NCBI GenBank assembly: GCA_030615565.1
Contig: JAUWZC010000005.1
Span: 1 to 26,681, forward strand
DNA length: 26,681 bases
Direction of reading: 5' to 3'
Origin: Desulfobacteraceae bacterium
Lineage (GTDB): Bacteria; Desulfobacterota; DSM-4660; Desulfatiglandales; B25-G16
The notes beneath the pieces are model-generated. The model did no database searches. It saw nothing but the letters and a program-made list of their open reading frames with translations, and was not told the origin of the DNA. Positions 14,614-22,669 of the stretch are shown piece by piece; positions within the stretch are counted from its first letter, which is position 1; every line of letters starts with the position of its first letter. The translations under genes were made by a program, and so were the position numbers.

Positions 14614-15720
14614 TAGTTCCATCAATTGTTCAACAATGATTTCCTTTGCCCGTGGTCTGCCAGCCTTCAAGGCAAGAGATGACATTTGTTTAAGCACATC
14701 CGGGTTTTTCATAAACATTCTAATCTTCCTGGCCAGGGTGTTGCTGTTAAGATCCGTTTCTAGAACAATATCTGCCCCCCCATAGGCAGCTAAGGACCTG
14801 GCATTAATGTCCTGGTGTTTATGGGTTGCATAGGGGTAAGGTATAAGTATCGATGGTTTACCTAAGGCAGCCAATTCAGCAATAGTAGTTGCACCTGCCC
14901 GACAGATAACCAGATCAGCCCTTTTATAAGCCGAGGCCATATCCTCTATAAAGTCCGTTACCTCTCCATCAAGTCCAAGGGCATGATAATCATTAATTAC
15001 CTTCTTTAAATCTTGGCTACCTGTTTGATGTATTACAAAAGGAAGAAAACCCACTTTTTTCAATTCCTTAAGAGCAGATAGAACCGCCTTATTTATTGCC
15101 TTGGCCCCTTGGCTTCCACCCATAACAAGTATGACAAATCTCTGATTAATCGCGCCGTCGGCGGATTTGGAAACCCTTTTGGGAAATAGTTCGAGATTCC
15201 TTAATTCATCCCTTATCGGATTTCCGCTTAAAAAGGGTTTTCCCTTTTTGAAATACATCTTGCTTTCTTCAAAGGATATAAAGACCTTTTTAACTAAGGG
15301 TGCTAGTATCCTGTTTGTTAGACCCGGAATAGAATTCTGCTCATGTATAGCTGTGGGTATTCCAAGAAACCACCCCATAAGGCACACAGGTCCAGATGTA
15401 TAACCACCTACACCAACTGTCAGATGGGGTTTGAACTCTCTCATTATGGCAAGTGACTGGACTGAGCCTTTAAGTACCTTAAAAACAGCCCTTATCCCTT
15501 GTAACAAATCCTTACCCAACATACCTTCAACATCAATTGTTCTCATCTCAAATCCAGCCTTAAAGATAATTTCTCTCTCCATTTTCCTTCTACCAACGAT
15601 AAAAAGGATATTTGCCTCTTCACATCTTTTTTTTATCTCCCGAGCAATTGCTATCCCTGGAAATAGATGACCACCTGTTCCTCCACCAGCAATTATTATC
15701 CTTAGCTCTCTCTCTTTCAT
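14605..15720 (-). CDS. murG: UDP-GlcNAc--lipid I glycosyltransferase MurG
   Basis: About 371 residues; a membrane-associated GT28 enzyme that converts lipid I to lipid II on the cytoplasmic face. The N-terminal glycine loop IIIAGGGTGGHLFPG, the second loop VGVGGYTSGPV, HEQNSIPGLTNR, then VMGGSQGAKAIN and the donor-binding ICRAGATTIAELAALGKPSILIPYPYA are all present. ATG at 15720 is chosen; two GTG codons directly upstream (15726, 15723) are also in frame and no strong ribosome-binding site decides. Odd points: a GC-rich palindrome (15148-15167) encodes part of a somewhat long inter-domain loop (KSADGAI), and the stop lies in a direct repeat. Follows ftsW after a repeat-filled 130-base gap. 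Confidence 0.97.
   Translation of the reverse strand: MKERELRIIIAGGGTGGHLFPGIAIAREIKKRCEEANILFIVGRRKMEREIIFKAGFEMRTIDVEGMLGKDLLQGIRAVFKVLKGSVQSLAIMREFKPHLTVGVGGYTSGPVCLMGWFLGIPTAIHEQNSIPGLTNRILAPLVKKVFISFEESKMYFKKGKPFLSGNPIRDELRNLELFPKRVSKSADGAINQRFVILVMGGSQGAKAINKAVLSALKELKKVGFLPFVIHQTGSQDLKKVINDYHALGLDGEVTDFIEDMASAYKRADLVICRAGATTIAELAALGKPSILIPYPYATHKHQDINARSLAAYGGADIVLETDLNSNTLARKIRMFMKNPDVLKQMSSLALKAGRPRAKEIIVEQLMELIN
15148..15167. repeat. Palindrome inside murG
   Basis: AATC-g-CGCCG-T-CGGCG-GATT: 9-bp arms broken by one extra G, in a gene that is otherwise AT-rich. It encodes the KSADGAI segment of the MurG linker just before VILVMGGSQGA. It may be an in-frame palindromic insertion, but unlike the ftsI element no second copy is seen in the window. 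Confidence 0.4.
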
Positions 15721-15743
15721 CACCACTCATTTGGTTTAATTAG

Positions 15744-15823
15744 GCCGCAGATTCTCGCAGATATCCGCAGAAAACTATTTTCTCAAAATATTTAAAATCT
15801 TTATAATCAGCGTTCATCTGCGT
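15744..15823. repeat. CGCAGAT-type intergenic repeat between ftsW and murG
   Basis: CGCAGAT occurs at 15746-15752 and 15756-15762, with CGCAG at 15766, facing the inverted ATCTGCG at 15816-15822 preceded by CAGCGTTC. The AT-rich middle could form the loop of a long imperfect hairpin. Similar CGCAGA elements are frequent between genes of environmental bacteria (from memory). It fills most of the ftsW-murG gap. Confidence 0.65.
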
Positions 15824-15850
15824 CCAAAAGGAATTTCCTATACTGTTAAA

Positions 15851-16981
15851 TTATGTCCTTTTCAATTCCCCAGGCCCATCCAGGGTTCTTTTTGATATAT
15901 TCATTAATATTCCCATACCTATAAGATTAACAACAAGAGAAGAACCGCCATAACTTATAAAGGGAAGTGTTAATCCCTTAGTAGGCAAAAGGGCCATTAC
16001 CACGCCCATATTCACTATTACCTGCAGTGCCAACATACAACTTATCCCCAGGGCAAGATAGGTACCAAAAAGCTCGGGCGCATTTAAGGCAATCCTGATC
16101 CCCCTGATTATAACAAAAGCAAACAGGACCAATAAGACACTCACCCCTATAAATCCTATTTCCTCAGCGATTATTGACAGAATAAAGTCGGTATGGGGTT
16201 CTGGTAGATAAAAAAGTTTCTGCTTGCTATTGCCAAGCCCCACTCCTGAAAGCCCACCTGAACCAAAGGCCAGAAAAGAGTGTATTATCTGAAAACCAAA
16301 TCCTTGAGGATCCTGCCATGGGTTTAAAAATGCCCACCACCGATGAAGCCTGTAAGCGGTGTGGGATACCAGATAAAAACCAATAGGGGTTAGGAGACCT
16401 AACAGGACAAGGAGCTGCCCTAAATTCACTCCACCTATAAAAAGAAGGATCAACATCCACATTCCTATAATTACAGCTGTTCCAAGATCTGGCTGAAGAA
16501 GAATAAGGATCATAAAAATTGCCACCACAAGTAAGTGTGGTAAAAGCCCGTGAAAGAGAGAACCCATATTCTCAACGTTTTTACTCATGCTATAGGCCAG
16601 AAAAAATGCCAGAGACAACTTTGCTGCCTCTGATGGCTGGATTGAGATAAGGCCAAACCTGAACCACCTCTGGGCACCCGACACTTTAACTCCAAGGCCT
16701 GGTACAAGCAGTAAAATCAATAAAATTAAACTCAATCCTAGAAAAAAGTAGACCAATCTTTTATAGAAAAGGTAGTTAATATTTTTTACTAATATCATAA
16801 GAAAGAGTCCAAAAAGACAAAATACCATCTGCCTTTTAAGATAGTAATAGTGATCTCCATATCTCTCTTCAGCAAGAATCGAACTGGCACTAAAAACTGC
16901 AATCAATCCAATACCAATCAACAGGAGAACAGCAATGAGGATAACAGGATCATAGCTATAATAAGGTCCTCTTTTAGACAC
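15851..16981 (-). CDS. ftsW: Septal peptidoglycan polymerase FtsW (SEDS family)
   Basis: 376 residues with about ten hydrophobic membrane segments. A SEDS glycosyltransferase that polymerises lipid II at the septum together with FtsI. Diagnostic parts are LLIGIGLIAVFSASS near the N-terminus, GAQRWFRFGLISIQPSEAAKLSLAF, LLQPDLGTAVII, the large loop HRWWAFLNPWQDPQGFGFQIIHS, EPHTDFILSIIAEEIGFIG, and PTKGLTLPFISYGGSS near the C-terminus. GTG start at 16981, overlapping the murD stop by eight bases, which implies translational coupling. Gene order murD-ftsW-murG supports FtsW rather than RodA. Confidence 0.97.
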   Translation of the reverse strand: MSKRGPYYSYDPVILIAVLLLIGIGLIAVFSASSILAEERYGDHYYYLKRQMVFCLFGLFLMILVKNINYLFYKRLVYFFLGLSLILLILLLVPGLGVKVSGAQRWFRFGLISIQPSEAAKLSLAFFLAYSMSKNVENMGSLFHGLLPHLLVVAIFMILILLQPDLGTAVIIGMWMLILLFIGGVNLGQLLVLLGLLTPIGFYLVSHTAYRLHRWWAFLNPWQDPQGFGFQIIHSFLAFGSGGLSGVGLGNSKQKLFYLPEPHTDFILSIIAEEIGFIGVSVLLVLFAFVIIRGIRIALNAPELFGTYLALGISCMLALQVIVNMGVVMALLPTKGLTLPFISYGGSSLVVNLIGMGILMNISKRTLDGPGELKRT

Positions 16982-18383
16982 CTTTTTTTAATCTCCTAAC
17001 CGCCTCTTTAAAAACCATTCCCCTATGCTTAAAGTCCTTAAACATGTCAAAACTCGCGCATGCTGGAGCAAGGAGAACCACATCTCCTTCCTGGGCCTGA
17101 TTAAATGCAAGAGATACTGCATCAATCATATTGGTTGCCTTACTCCATGATATCTTATTGCCAAATGTCTTTGATAAAAGGCTACTCGCCTCCCCTAAGA
17201 AAACAGCCCATTTTACCTTTTCAGACGCTGCCTCAACAAGGGGATGATAATCACTACCTTTATGCCTGCCCCCGGCAATCAATACAACCGGTTTAGAAAA
17301 ACTGGCAATAGATTTTATAGCCGCATCTATATTGGTAGCCTTTGAGTCATTATAAAAAGCTATGCCTTGCACCGTATCTACAAGCTCGATCCTATGGAGC
17401 AACCCCTTAAAATGATCTATTACCTCCTGTATAGCAGAGGGAGAAATCTTGAGGGCCAAAGATGTTAGAATTACGGCCATCAAATTTGCCTTATTATGGT
17501 CTCCGGGTAATGTAAACCTATCCAGATAAAATTCGATCATCTCCTCCCCTGGAAGTTTGGCCTTTATGTGTCCATTACCTAAAACTGCATGCCGATCAGG
17601 TCTACTTTTCAATCCATACCTATATACAGTAGATCCACTTCTGGGCTGTATTTTTCTTAGCCAGGGATCATCATCATTTATAATTAAGATCTGCCCTGGA
17701 CCCTGGTTTGCAAAAATCCTTTCTTTGGATCTTACATAGGAGTGGTAATCTGCATATCTGTCAAGATGATCAGGGCTTACATTAAGAATCAGGGCCATAA
17801 GAGGGGAAAAGGTTTGGGTGGTATCAAGTTGAAAGCTGCTTACCTCTAGCACCACATAATCAGCTTTCTGTTCTCCTCCAATGTAATAAGTAAGTGGGCG
17901 ACCAATATTTCCGCCAACAAAAACATTTTTCCCACCTTGACGAAGCATATCACCTATTAAATTTACAACTGTTGACTTACCATTTGTTCCGGTTACAGCT
18001 ATACATGGTGTTTGTAAATATCTGCTGGCGAGCTCTATCTCCCCTATTATTGGAACTCCCTGTTCCCTGGCCCGAGCAAGTGGCTTGATATCAAGGGAGA
18101 CACCAGGGCTAACAACAATTAAATCCGACTCTAAAAAGGTTTTTATCTTGTGACCACCAAGCTCAAGTTTAACTCCTGATCGTAAAAGATCAGCTAAGAC
18201 ATCCTTATTAAAATCGGGCTTCTTTTTCTTTTCACTAATAGTTACTTGAGACCCTTGCCTAACAAGCCAGCGGGCCGCTGCAAGGCCACTCTCACCAAGC
18301 CCTACCACAAGAACTCTATTTTCAATATTCAATTGCCTTTCGGCAGTGAGCTCAAGGTCGAACTGACAATTAACAATCTTCAA
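16974..18383 (-). CDS. murD: UDP-N-acetylmuramoyl-L-alanine--D-glutamate ligase MurD
   Basis: 469 residues from the TTG at 18383; adds D-glutamate to UDP-MurNAc-L-Ala in the cytoplasm. The N-terminal Rossmann loop is VLVVGLGESGLAAARWL, the P-loop GTNGKSTVVNLIG, followed by LNVSPDHLDRY, the HRIELV and FYNDSKATNIDA segments, VLIAGGRHKGSDY and LLAPACASFDMFKDF. The start is uncertain: TTG 18383 has GAGG seven bases upstream, within the mraY stop region, but would give a 17-residue extension not usual in MurD; TTG 18332 gives a family-like N-terminus (MNIENRVLVVG) and has AAAGG close by. The extra 51 bases look repeat-like. Overlaps ftsW by eight bases. Confidence 0.97.
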   Translation of the reverse strand: MKIVNCQFDLELTAERQLNIENRVLVVGLGESGLAAARWLVRQGSQVTISEKKKKPDFNKDVLADLLRSGVKLELGGHKIKTFLESDLIVVSPGVSLDIKPLARAREQGVPIIGEIELASRYLQTPCIAVTGTNGKSTVVNLIGDMLRQGGKNVFVGGNIGRPLTYYIGGEQKADYVVLEVSSFQLDTTQTFSPLMALILNVSPDHLDRYADYHSYVRSKERIFANQGPGQILIINDDDPWLRKIQPRSGSTVYRYGLKSRPDRHAVLGNGHIKAKLPGEEMIEFYLDRFTLPGDHNKANLMAVILTSLALKISPSAIQEVIDHFKGLLHRIELVDTVQGIAFYNDSKATNIDAAIKSIASFSKPVVLIAGGRHKGSDYHPLVEAASEKVKWAVFLGEASSLLSKTFGNKISWSKATNMIDAVSLAFNQAQEGDVVLLAPACASFDMFKDFKHRGMVFKEAVRRLKKGV

Positions 18384-18387
18384 TTGA

Positions 18388-19467
18388 TTACCTCAACTTG
18401 AGTGTACTCATTGAAAGCAGAGCAAGCATAATCGCAATAATCCAGAACCTAATGGTCACCTTTGGCTCTGGCCATCCCTTGAGTTCAAAATGATGATGTA
18501 TAGGAGCCATTCTGAATACACGCCTACCACCCGTTATTTTAAAGAAGCTTACTTGTAAGATCACTGATAGGGCTTCAACCACAAAAAGGCCACCAACCAG
18601 GATAAGGGTTATTTCATGCTTGCTAATTATGGCTATCATCCCTAAGGCAGCCCCCATGGAAAGAGAGCCTGCATCTCCCATAAATATCTGAGCAGGATAG
18701 GTGTTGTACCATAAAAACCCCATGCCTGCCCCTACTACAGCGCCGCAAAGCACAGAAAGTTCTCCTGCACCGCTTACATATGGAATCTGTAGGTAATGGG
18801 CAATCTTTATATGTCCAGCAAGATAAGAAAATACAAGATAACTAAGGAAAGCGATAATAATAGGCCCTATAGCTAAACCATCTAATCCATCGGTTAGGTT
18901 AACTGCATTGGATGCACCTACAACAACCAAAATAACCAGAATAATATAAAACATCCCGATGTTTGGTAGAAAATTCTTAAAAAAGGGGAAACTGAGCCTC
19001 GAATCAAAACCAGTGTAATTGTACAGCACTATTCCAACAAGGGCGGCAATTCCGGCCTGCATGGAAAATTTGCACCATCCTCTTAGCCCCTTACTGCTCT
19101 TTCTTATTAACTTAAGATAATCATCCAAAAAGCCAATAGCACCAAAAAGACAAGTAACAATTAAGACCAGCCAGACATACATATTTTTTAGATCCATCCA
19201 AAGAATTGAAGATATAAGTACTGAAATCAATATAAAGGATCCCCCCATAGTGGGTGTTCCCACCTTATTTTTATGGTTTGGGGGTCCATCCTCTCTAATA
19301 TATTGACCAATCTGGAGTCTGCTTAACCTTGGAATGATCCAGTACCCAAGAAGTAACGAAATAAAAAGGGCGGTCAGGGTTGCATAGATAGTCCTGAAAG
19401 TTATGTATCTAAATACATTCAAAAAGGAATAATCAGCATGAAACATATAAATTAATTTATATAGCAT
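18388..19467 (-). CDS. mraY: Phospho-N-acetylmuramoyl-pentapeptide transferase MraY
   Basis: 359 residues, about ten membrane segments; moves phospho-MurNAc-pentapeptide from UDP to undecaprenyl phosphate, giving lipid I. Hallmarks: FNVFRYITFRT-like opening (LNVFRYITFRT), DGPPNHKNKVGTPTMGG, FGAIGFLDDYLKL, NAVNLTDGLDGLA, FMGDAGSLSMGA and MAPIHHHFELKGWPE. These contain the catalytic aspartates and the HHH motif. ATG start at 19467, with GAGGA about eight bases upstream overlapping the murF stop. The murF-mraY-murD order is the standard one and spacing is tight on both sides (12 and 4 bases). Confidence 0.98.
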   Translation of the reverse strand: MLYKLIYMFHADYSFLNVFRYITFRTIYATLTALFISLLLGYWIIPRLSRLQIGQYIREDGPPNHKNKVGTPTMGGSFILISVLISSILWMDLKNMYVWLVLIVTCLFGAIGFLDDYLKLIRKSSKGLRGWCKFSMQAGIAALVGIVLYNYTGFDSRLSFPFFKNFLPNIGMFYIILVILVVVGASNAVNLTDGLDGLAIGPIIIAFLSYLVFSYLAGHIKIAHYLQIPYVSGAGELSVLCGAVVGAGMGFLWYNTYPAQIFMGDAGSLSMGAALGMIAIISKHEITLILVGGLFVVEALSVILQVSFFKITGGRRVFRMAPIHHHFELKGWPEPKVTIRFWIIAIMLALLSMSTLKLR

Positions 19468-19479
19468 TCAATCTATCCT

Positions 19480-20904
19480 CTAACTGCTTAACCCAAAATA
19501 CCCTTTGATGACCTCAACTACCTCATCCAGGGCCACTTTTCTTGAACCCTTCATGAAAATAATGTCACCCTTCCTTACATTTACCTTTATTGCATCACTC
19601 ATCTCAGCATGAGTGGTTGCAAGGTAGGTCTGCTTTATATCCATACCCCCTTTACATGCTCCTTCGATAACATTGTGCCCATGTTCACCTAAGACGACTA
19701 AATATCTTGCTCCCATACCAGCTATCAGCCGACCTGCATCAAAATGGTATCTTGAGGACTCTTTTCCTAATTCCATCATCTCTCCAAGCCCTATTACCAA
19801 ACCCTGTTTCTTCCCTACCAAGTCCTTGATAGTCTTAAGGGCAGCACTGAGTGAAGATGGATTGGCGTTATAGGTATCATCAATAATCCGTATACCATCA
19901 TTCAAATCTATAAACTGAAAACGACCTTTAAGTGGCCTAAAATTCCCTAAACCCTGGGCAATCAATTCTTTTGATGTAGATAAACAAAATGCGACAGCCG
20001 CTCCACTCAATGCATTGAAGACATTATGAATACCTGGAAGATTTATTTTGACAGGTATCCTCTCGGACTTTACATAGATATTGAAGGCCTGGGCACAATC
20101 TCCGATTTTTTTTATATTTTCAGCCCTTATATAATTCATCTTACCCAATCCAAAGGTAAGTATCTGTCCTTGAAATGTCGGAGCCAGCTGTGCATATAAT
20201 TCATCATCTCCGTTCAGAATTGCTGTGGATTCCTTAGACATCACTCTTAACAGCTCACCCTTGGCCTTAATTACCTCATTTAAATCACCTAAACCCTCTA
20301 AATGTGCTCTTGCTGCATTGGTTATAAGTCCTATATCAGGGTCAGCAATCTGTGTTAGTCTTGCAATCTCACCAGCCCTATTCATACCCATTTCTAAAAC
20401 AGCCAACTTGTGGTGTTCCTGTAACAATAAAATCGTCAAAGGTAAGCCAATGAGGTTATTGAAATTACCGGGGCTCTTCATTATATTTGCCTTTAGAGAG
20501 AGAATCGAGGCGGCCATCTCTTTTGTTGTGCTTTTGCCATTACTTCCGGTTATGGCTATTACCTTGCCTCCCCACTGTTTCCGCCACCACAATGCCAGAT
20601 CACCCAGGGCATTGAGGGTAGATGAGACATCAATTACAACCAGATTGTTATCTAAAAGCTCATCAGGTATAGTGGTATCAGATTCCACAATTACGCCAGC
20701 AGCTCCGGCATTAATTGCCTCAGTCAAAAAATTATGACCGTCGTATCTCTCACCCTTTATGGCCAAGAAAATGTGGCCAGGGACCATCCTTCTTGAATCA
20801 GTTGAAAGACCTTTAATGAATTCATCCGGCGAGCCAGATATCAGCCTTCCATTTATTGCTGAAGCTACCTCCTTAACAGCTATTTCACCCCACTTTGCGA
20901 CCAT
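19480..20904 (-). CDS. murF: UDP-MurNAc-tripeptide--D-alanyl-D-alanine ligase MurF
   Basis: 474 residues; adds D-Ala-D-Ala to UDP-MurNAc-tripeptide. N-terminal substrate domain with STDSRRMVPGHIFLAIKG, ATPase domain with VIAITGSNGKSTTKEMAASIL (P-loop near residue 115-125) and NLIGLPLTIL, AVLEMGMNRAGEI, TNAARAHLEGLG; then LPGIHNVFNALSG, IDDTYNANPSSLSAAL and the C-terminal LGEMMELG. Intact and of normal length. Its substrate D-Ala-D-Ala must come from a Ddl encoded outside this cluster. Starts 13 bases after murE with only a weak purine-rich site, so coupling to murE is likely. Confidence 0.97.
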   Translation of the reverse strand: MVAKWGEIAVKEVASAINGRLISGSPDEFIKGLSTDSRRMVPGHIFLAIKGERYDGHNFLTEAINAGAAGVIVESDTTIPDELLDNNLVVIDVSSTLNALGDLALWWRKQWGGKVIAITGSNGKSTTKEMAASILSLKANIMKSPGNFNNLIGLPLTILLLQEHHKLAVLEMGMNRAGEIARLTQIADPDIGLITNAARAHLEGLGDLNEVIKAKGELLRVMSKESTAILNGDDELYAQLAPTFQGQILTFGLGKMNYIRAENIKKIGDCAQAFNIYVKSERIPVKINLPGIHNVFNALSGAAVAFCLSTSKELIAQGLGNFRPLKGRFQFIDLNDGIRIIDDTYNANPSSLSAALKTIKDLVGKKQGLVIGLGEMMELGKESSRYHFDAGRLIAGMGARYLVVLGEHGHNVIEGACKGGMDIKQTYLATTHAEMSDAIKVNVRKGDIIFMKGSRKVALDEVVEVIKGYFGLSS

Positions 20905-20917
20905 TTGATTTACTCTA

Positions 20918-22426
20918 TCAAGAACTCGTTGCCAGAGCTACCTCCTCTACATCATCAAAATATCTCTTTCTGTTTCCAATAATCTGATAATTTTCATGCC
21001 CCTTACCAGCGATTAAAACAATGTCTCCATCTTCCTTTTTAGCTATATTGACAGCAGTATGGATAGCCTTTCTTCTGTCCAAAATAATTTCATAGCCCTT
21101 TTCTTTCAATGGTAGACTCATCTCAACCCTCCTTAACCCTGATTCTTTTACTCCGGGCTCAATATCATCAGCAATCTCTGCCTGGTTCTCTCCCCTAGGG
21201 TTGTCTGAGCTAATTATTACAAGATCACTACAGCTTCCTGCTACCCTACCCATATCTGGCCTTTTACCCCTATCCCTGTCACCCCCACATCCAAAAACGG
21301 TGATCAGTCTTCCTTTAGTAAGCTGTCTTAATGTTTGAAGCACCTTTTCCAGGGCATCAGGGCTGTGGGCATAATCAACAAATACAGAAAGTCCTCTTTT
21401 GTTTTTAACAGGCTGAAGTCTTCCAGGAACAAGAGTAAGCCTGCTTATGCCCCTTGAAATTATCTTCAGGTCTATATCGAGGCTAAAGGCAACTGCAGCA
21501 GCCGCCAGTATGTTATAGGCATTTATCTGGCCAAAAAGTGATGATGTGATAGATACATCCCCAGCTGGTGTAGCCAATCTAAAACGTAATCCCTCTGCGC
21601 TGGAGTTAATATCGGCGGCCCTCAACAAACAATTATCTCCAAGGCCATAACTCACAACCGAAGCCTTTGTTATTTTTTCTAACACCCTACCCTTTGGATC
21701 ATCCATATTGATTATTGCCTTTACTTGATCTCCTTCTTCTTCCTCTCCCAAGGAATAAAAGAGTAGGGATTTTGCCTTAAAATACTCTTCCATTGTTGAG
21801 TGGTAATCAAGATGATCCCTGGAAAAATTTGTAAATAGTGCCCTTGACCAACTCAATCCCCTTATCCTTCCCTGCTCTAAAGAATGGGATGAAACCTCTA
21901 TTATAATATCGGTTACACCAGCATCTTTCATTTCACTCATGATCTTCATCAAATCAGTGGGTTCAGGTGTGGTTAATGATGCCCTAAAAGATTTTCCCTT
22001 AAAACTATAACTGATAGTCCCAATAACTCCTACATTCTTACCTTCCTCCTTCAATATCGACTCCAGAAGATAACTTGTTGTTGTCTTCCCGTTAGTACCA
22101 GTGATGCCTATTAAATTCATACCCTTAGAAGGATAATTGTAAAACCTGGAAGCCAGCTCAGAAAGGGCAGCCCTTGTATTAGGTAACCTGACAATAGCTA
22201 CATCCTTAAAAACATCTTCAACATTTTCTACTGCTAATGCACAAGCACCTTTCTGAACGGCATGAGCCAGATACCTATGGCCATCTTGCATACTCCCTTT
22301 GACAGCAACAAATAGATAGCCTTTTTTGACAGCTCGAGAATCGCTGGTCAGCCCTTTGATCTCAAGATTTTCATTGCCATGTTGCTCCAAGATAGGTTGA
22401 CCATTCAATAGGTAATCAAGCCTCAT
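20918..22426 (-). CDS. murE: UDP-MurNAc-L-Ala-D-Glu--2,6-diaminopimelate ligase MurE
   Basis: 502 residues; adds the third stem-peptide residue. N-terminal domain with GLTSDSRAVKKGYLFVAVKG, P-loop ITGTNGKTTTSYLLESIL (about residues 108-122), then TTPEPTDLMKIM, EVSSHSLEQGRI, FTNFSRDHLDYHSTMEEYF (carbamylated-lysine region), VDYAHSPDAL and VFGCGGDRDRGKRP. SSDNPRGE places the DNPR motif at residues 408-411, which in characterised MurE enzymes selects meso-diaminopimelate over lysine. ATG start with a weak AGAAAAG upstream. A 243-base gap holding a long imperfect palindrome separates it from ftsI, so murE may have a separate promoter. Confidence 0.97.
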   Translation of the reverse strand: MRLDYLLNGQPILEQHGNENLEIKGLTSDSRAVKKGYLFVAVKGSMQDGHRYLAHAVQKGACALAVENVEDVFKDVAIVRLPNTRAALSELASRFYNYPSKGMNLIGITGTNGKTTTSYLLESILKEEGKNVGVIGTISYSFKGKSFRASLTTPEPTDLMKIMSEMKDAGVTDIIIEVSSHSLEQGRIRGLSWSRALFTNFSRDHLDYHSTMEEYFKAKSLLFYSLGEEEEGDQVKAIINMDDPKGRVLEKITKASVVSYGLGDNCLLRAADINSSAEGLRFRLATPAGDVSITSSLFGQINAYNILAAAAVAFSLDIDLKIISRGISRLTLVPGRLQPVKNKRGLSVFVDYAHSPDALEKVLQTLRQLTKGRLITVFGCGGDRDRGKRPDMGRVAGSCSDLVIISSDNPRGENQAEIADDIEPGVKESGLRRVEMSLPLKEKGYEIILDRRKAIHTAVNIAKKEDGDIVLIAGKGHENYQIIGNRKRYFDDVEEVALATSS

Positions 22427-22470
22427 AATTCTTTTCTAAGCCTTAAATGAACATACTCAATAAAATCGGG

Positions 22471-22633
22471 AAAATCCTAGATCCTAATATCTAAATACTA
22501 AACAATTTCAAAATCAAAATGTTCTAAATCCAAAACTAGTTAAAACTTCCTTCTCTATCCAAATATGTTTTGGTCATTTGGATTTTGATATTTGATATTG
22601 TTTAGAGTTTCTGATTTAGAGTTTAGTATTTAT
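22471..22633. repeat. MITE-like imperfect palindrome between ftsI and murE
   Basis: The left half (about 22471-22540) and right half (about 22561-22633) are imperfect inverted copies rich in CTAAA, CAAAATC and CAAAT words. For example, CTAAACAATTTCAAA in the left arm faces the reverse complement of TTTGATATTGTTTAGAG in the right. Long AT-rich palindromes of this kind are dispersed in many metagenome-derived genomes (from memory). It splits ftsI from murE and may bring promoter-like sequence, none of which could be assigned. Confidence 0.65.
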
Positions 22634-22669
22634 AAGTCCATTGGCTATTGAGTAATTACTACTTTGCCT

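Noticed and set aside
20225..20737. 170-codon plus-strand ORF antisense to murF
   Set aside because: Shadow of murF, which is intact; no ribosome-binding site or recognisable domain.
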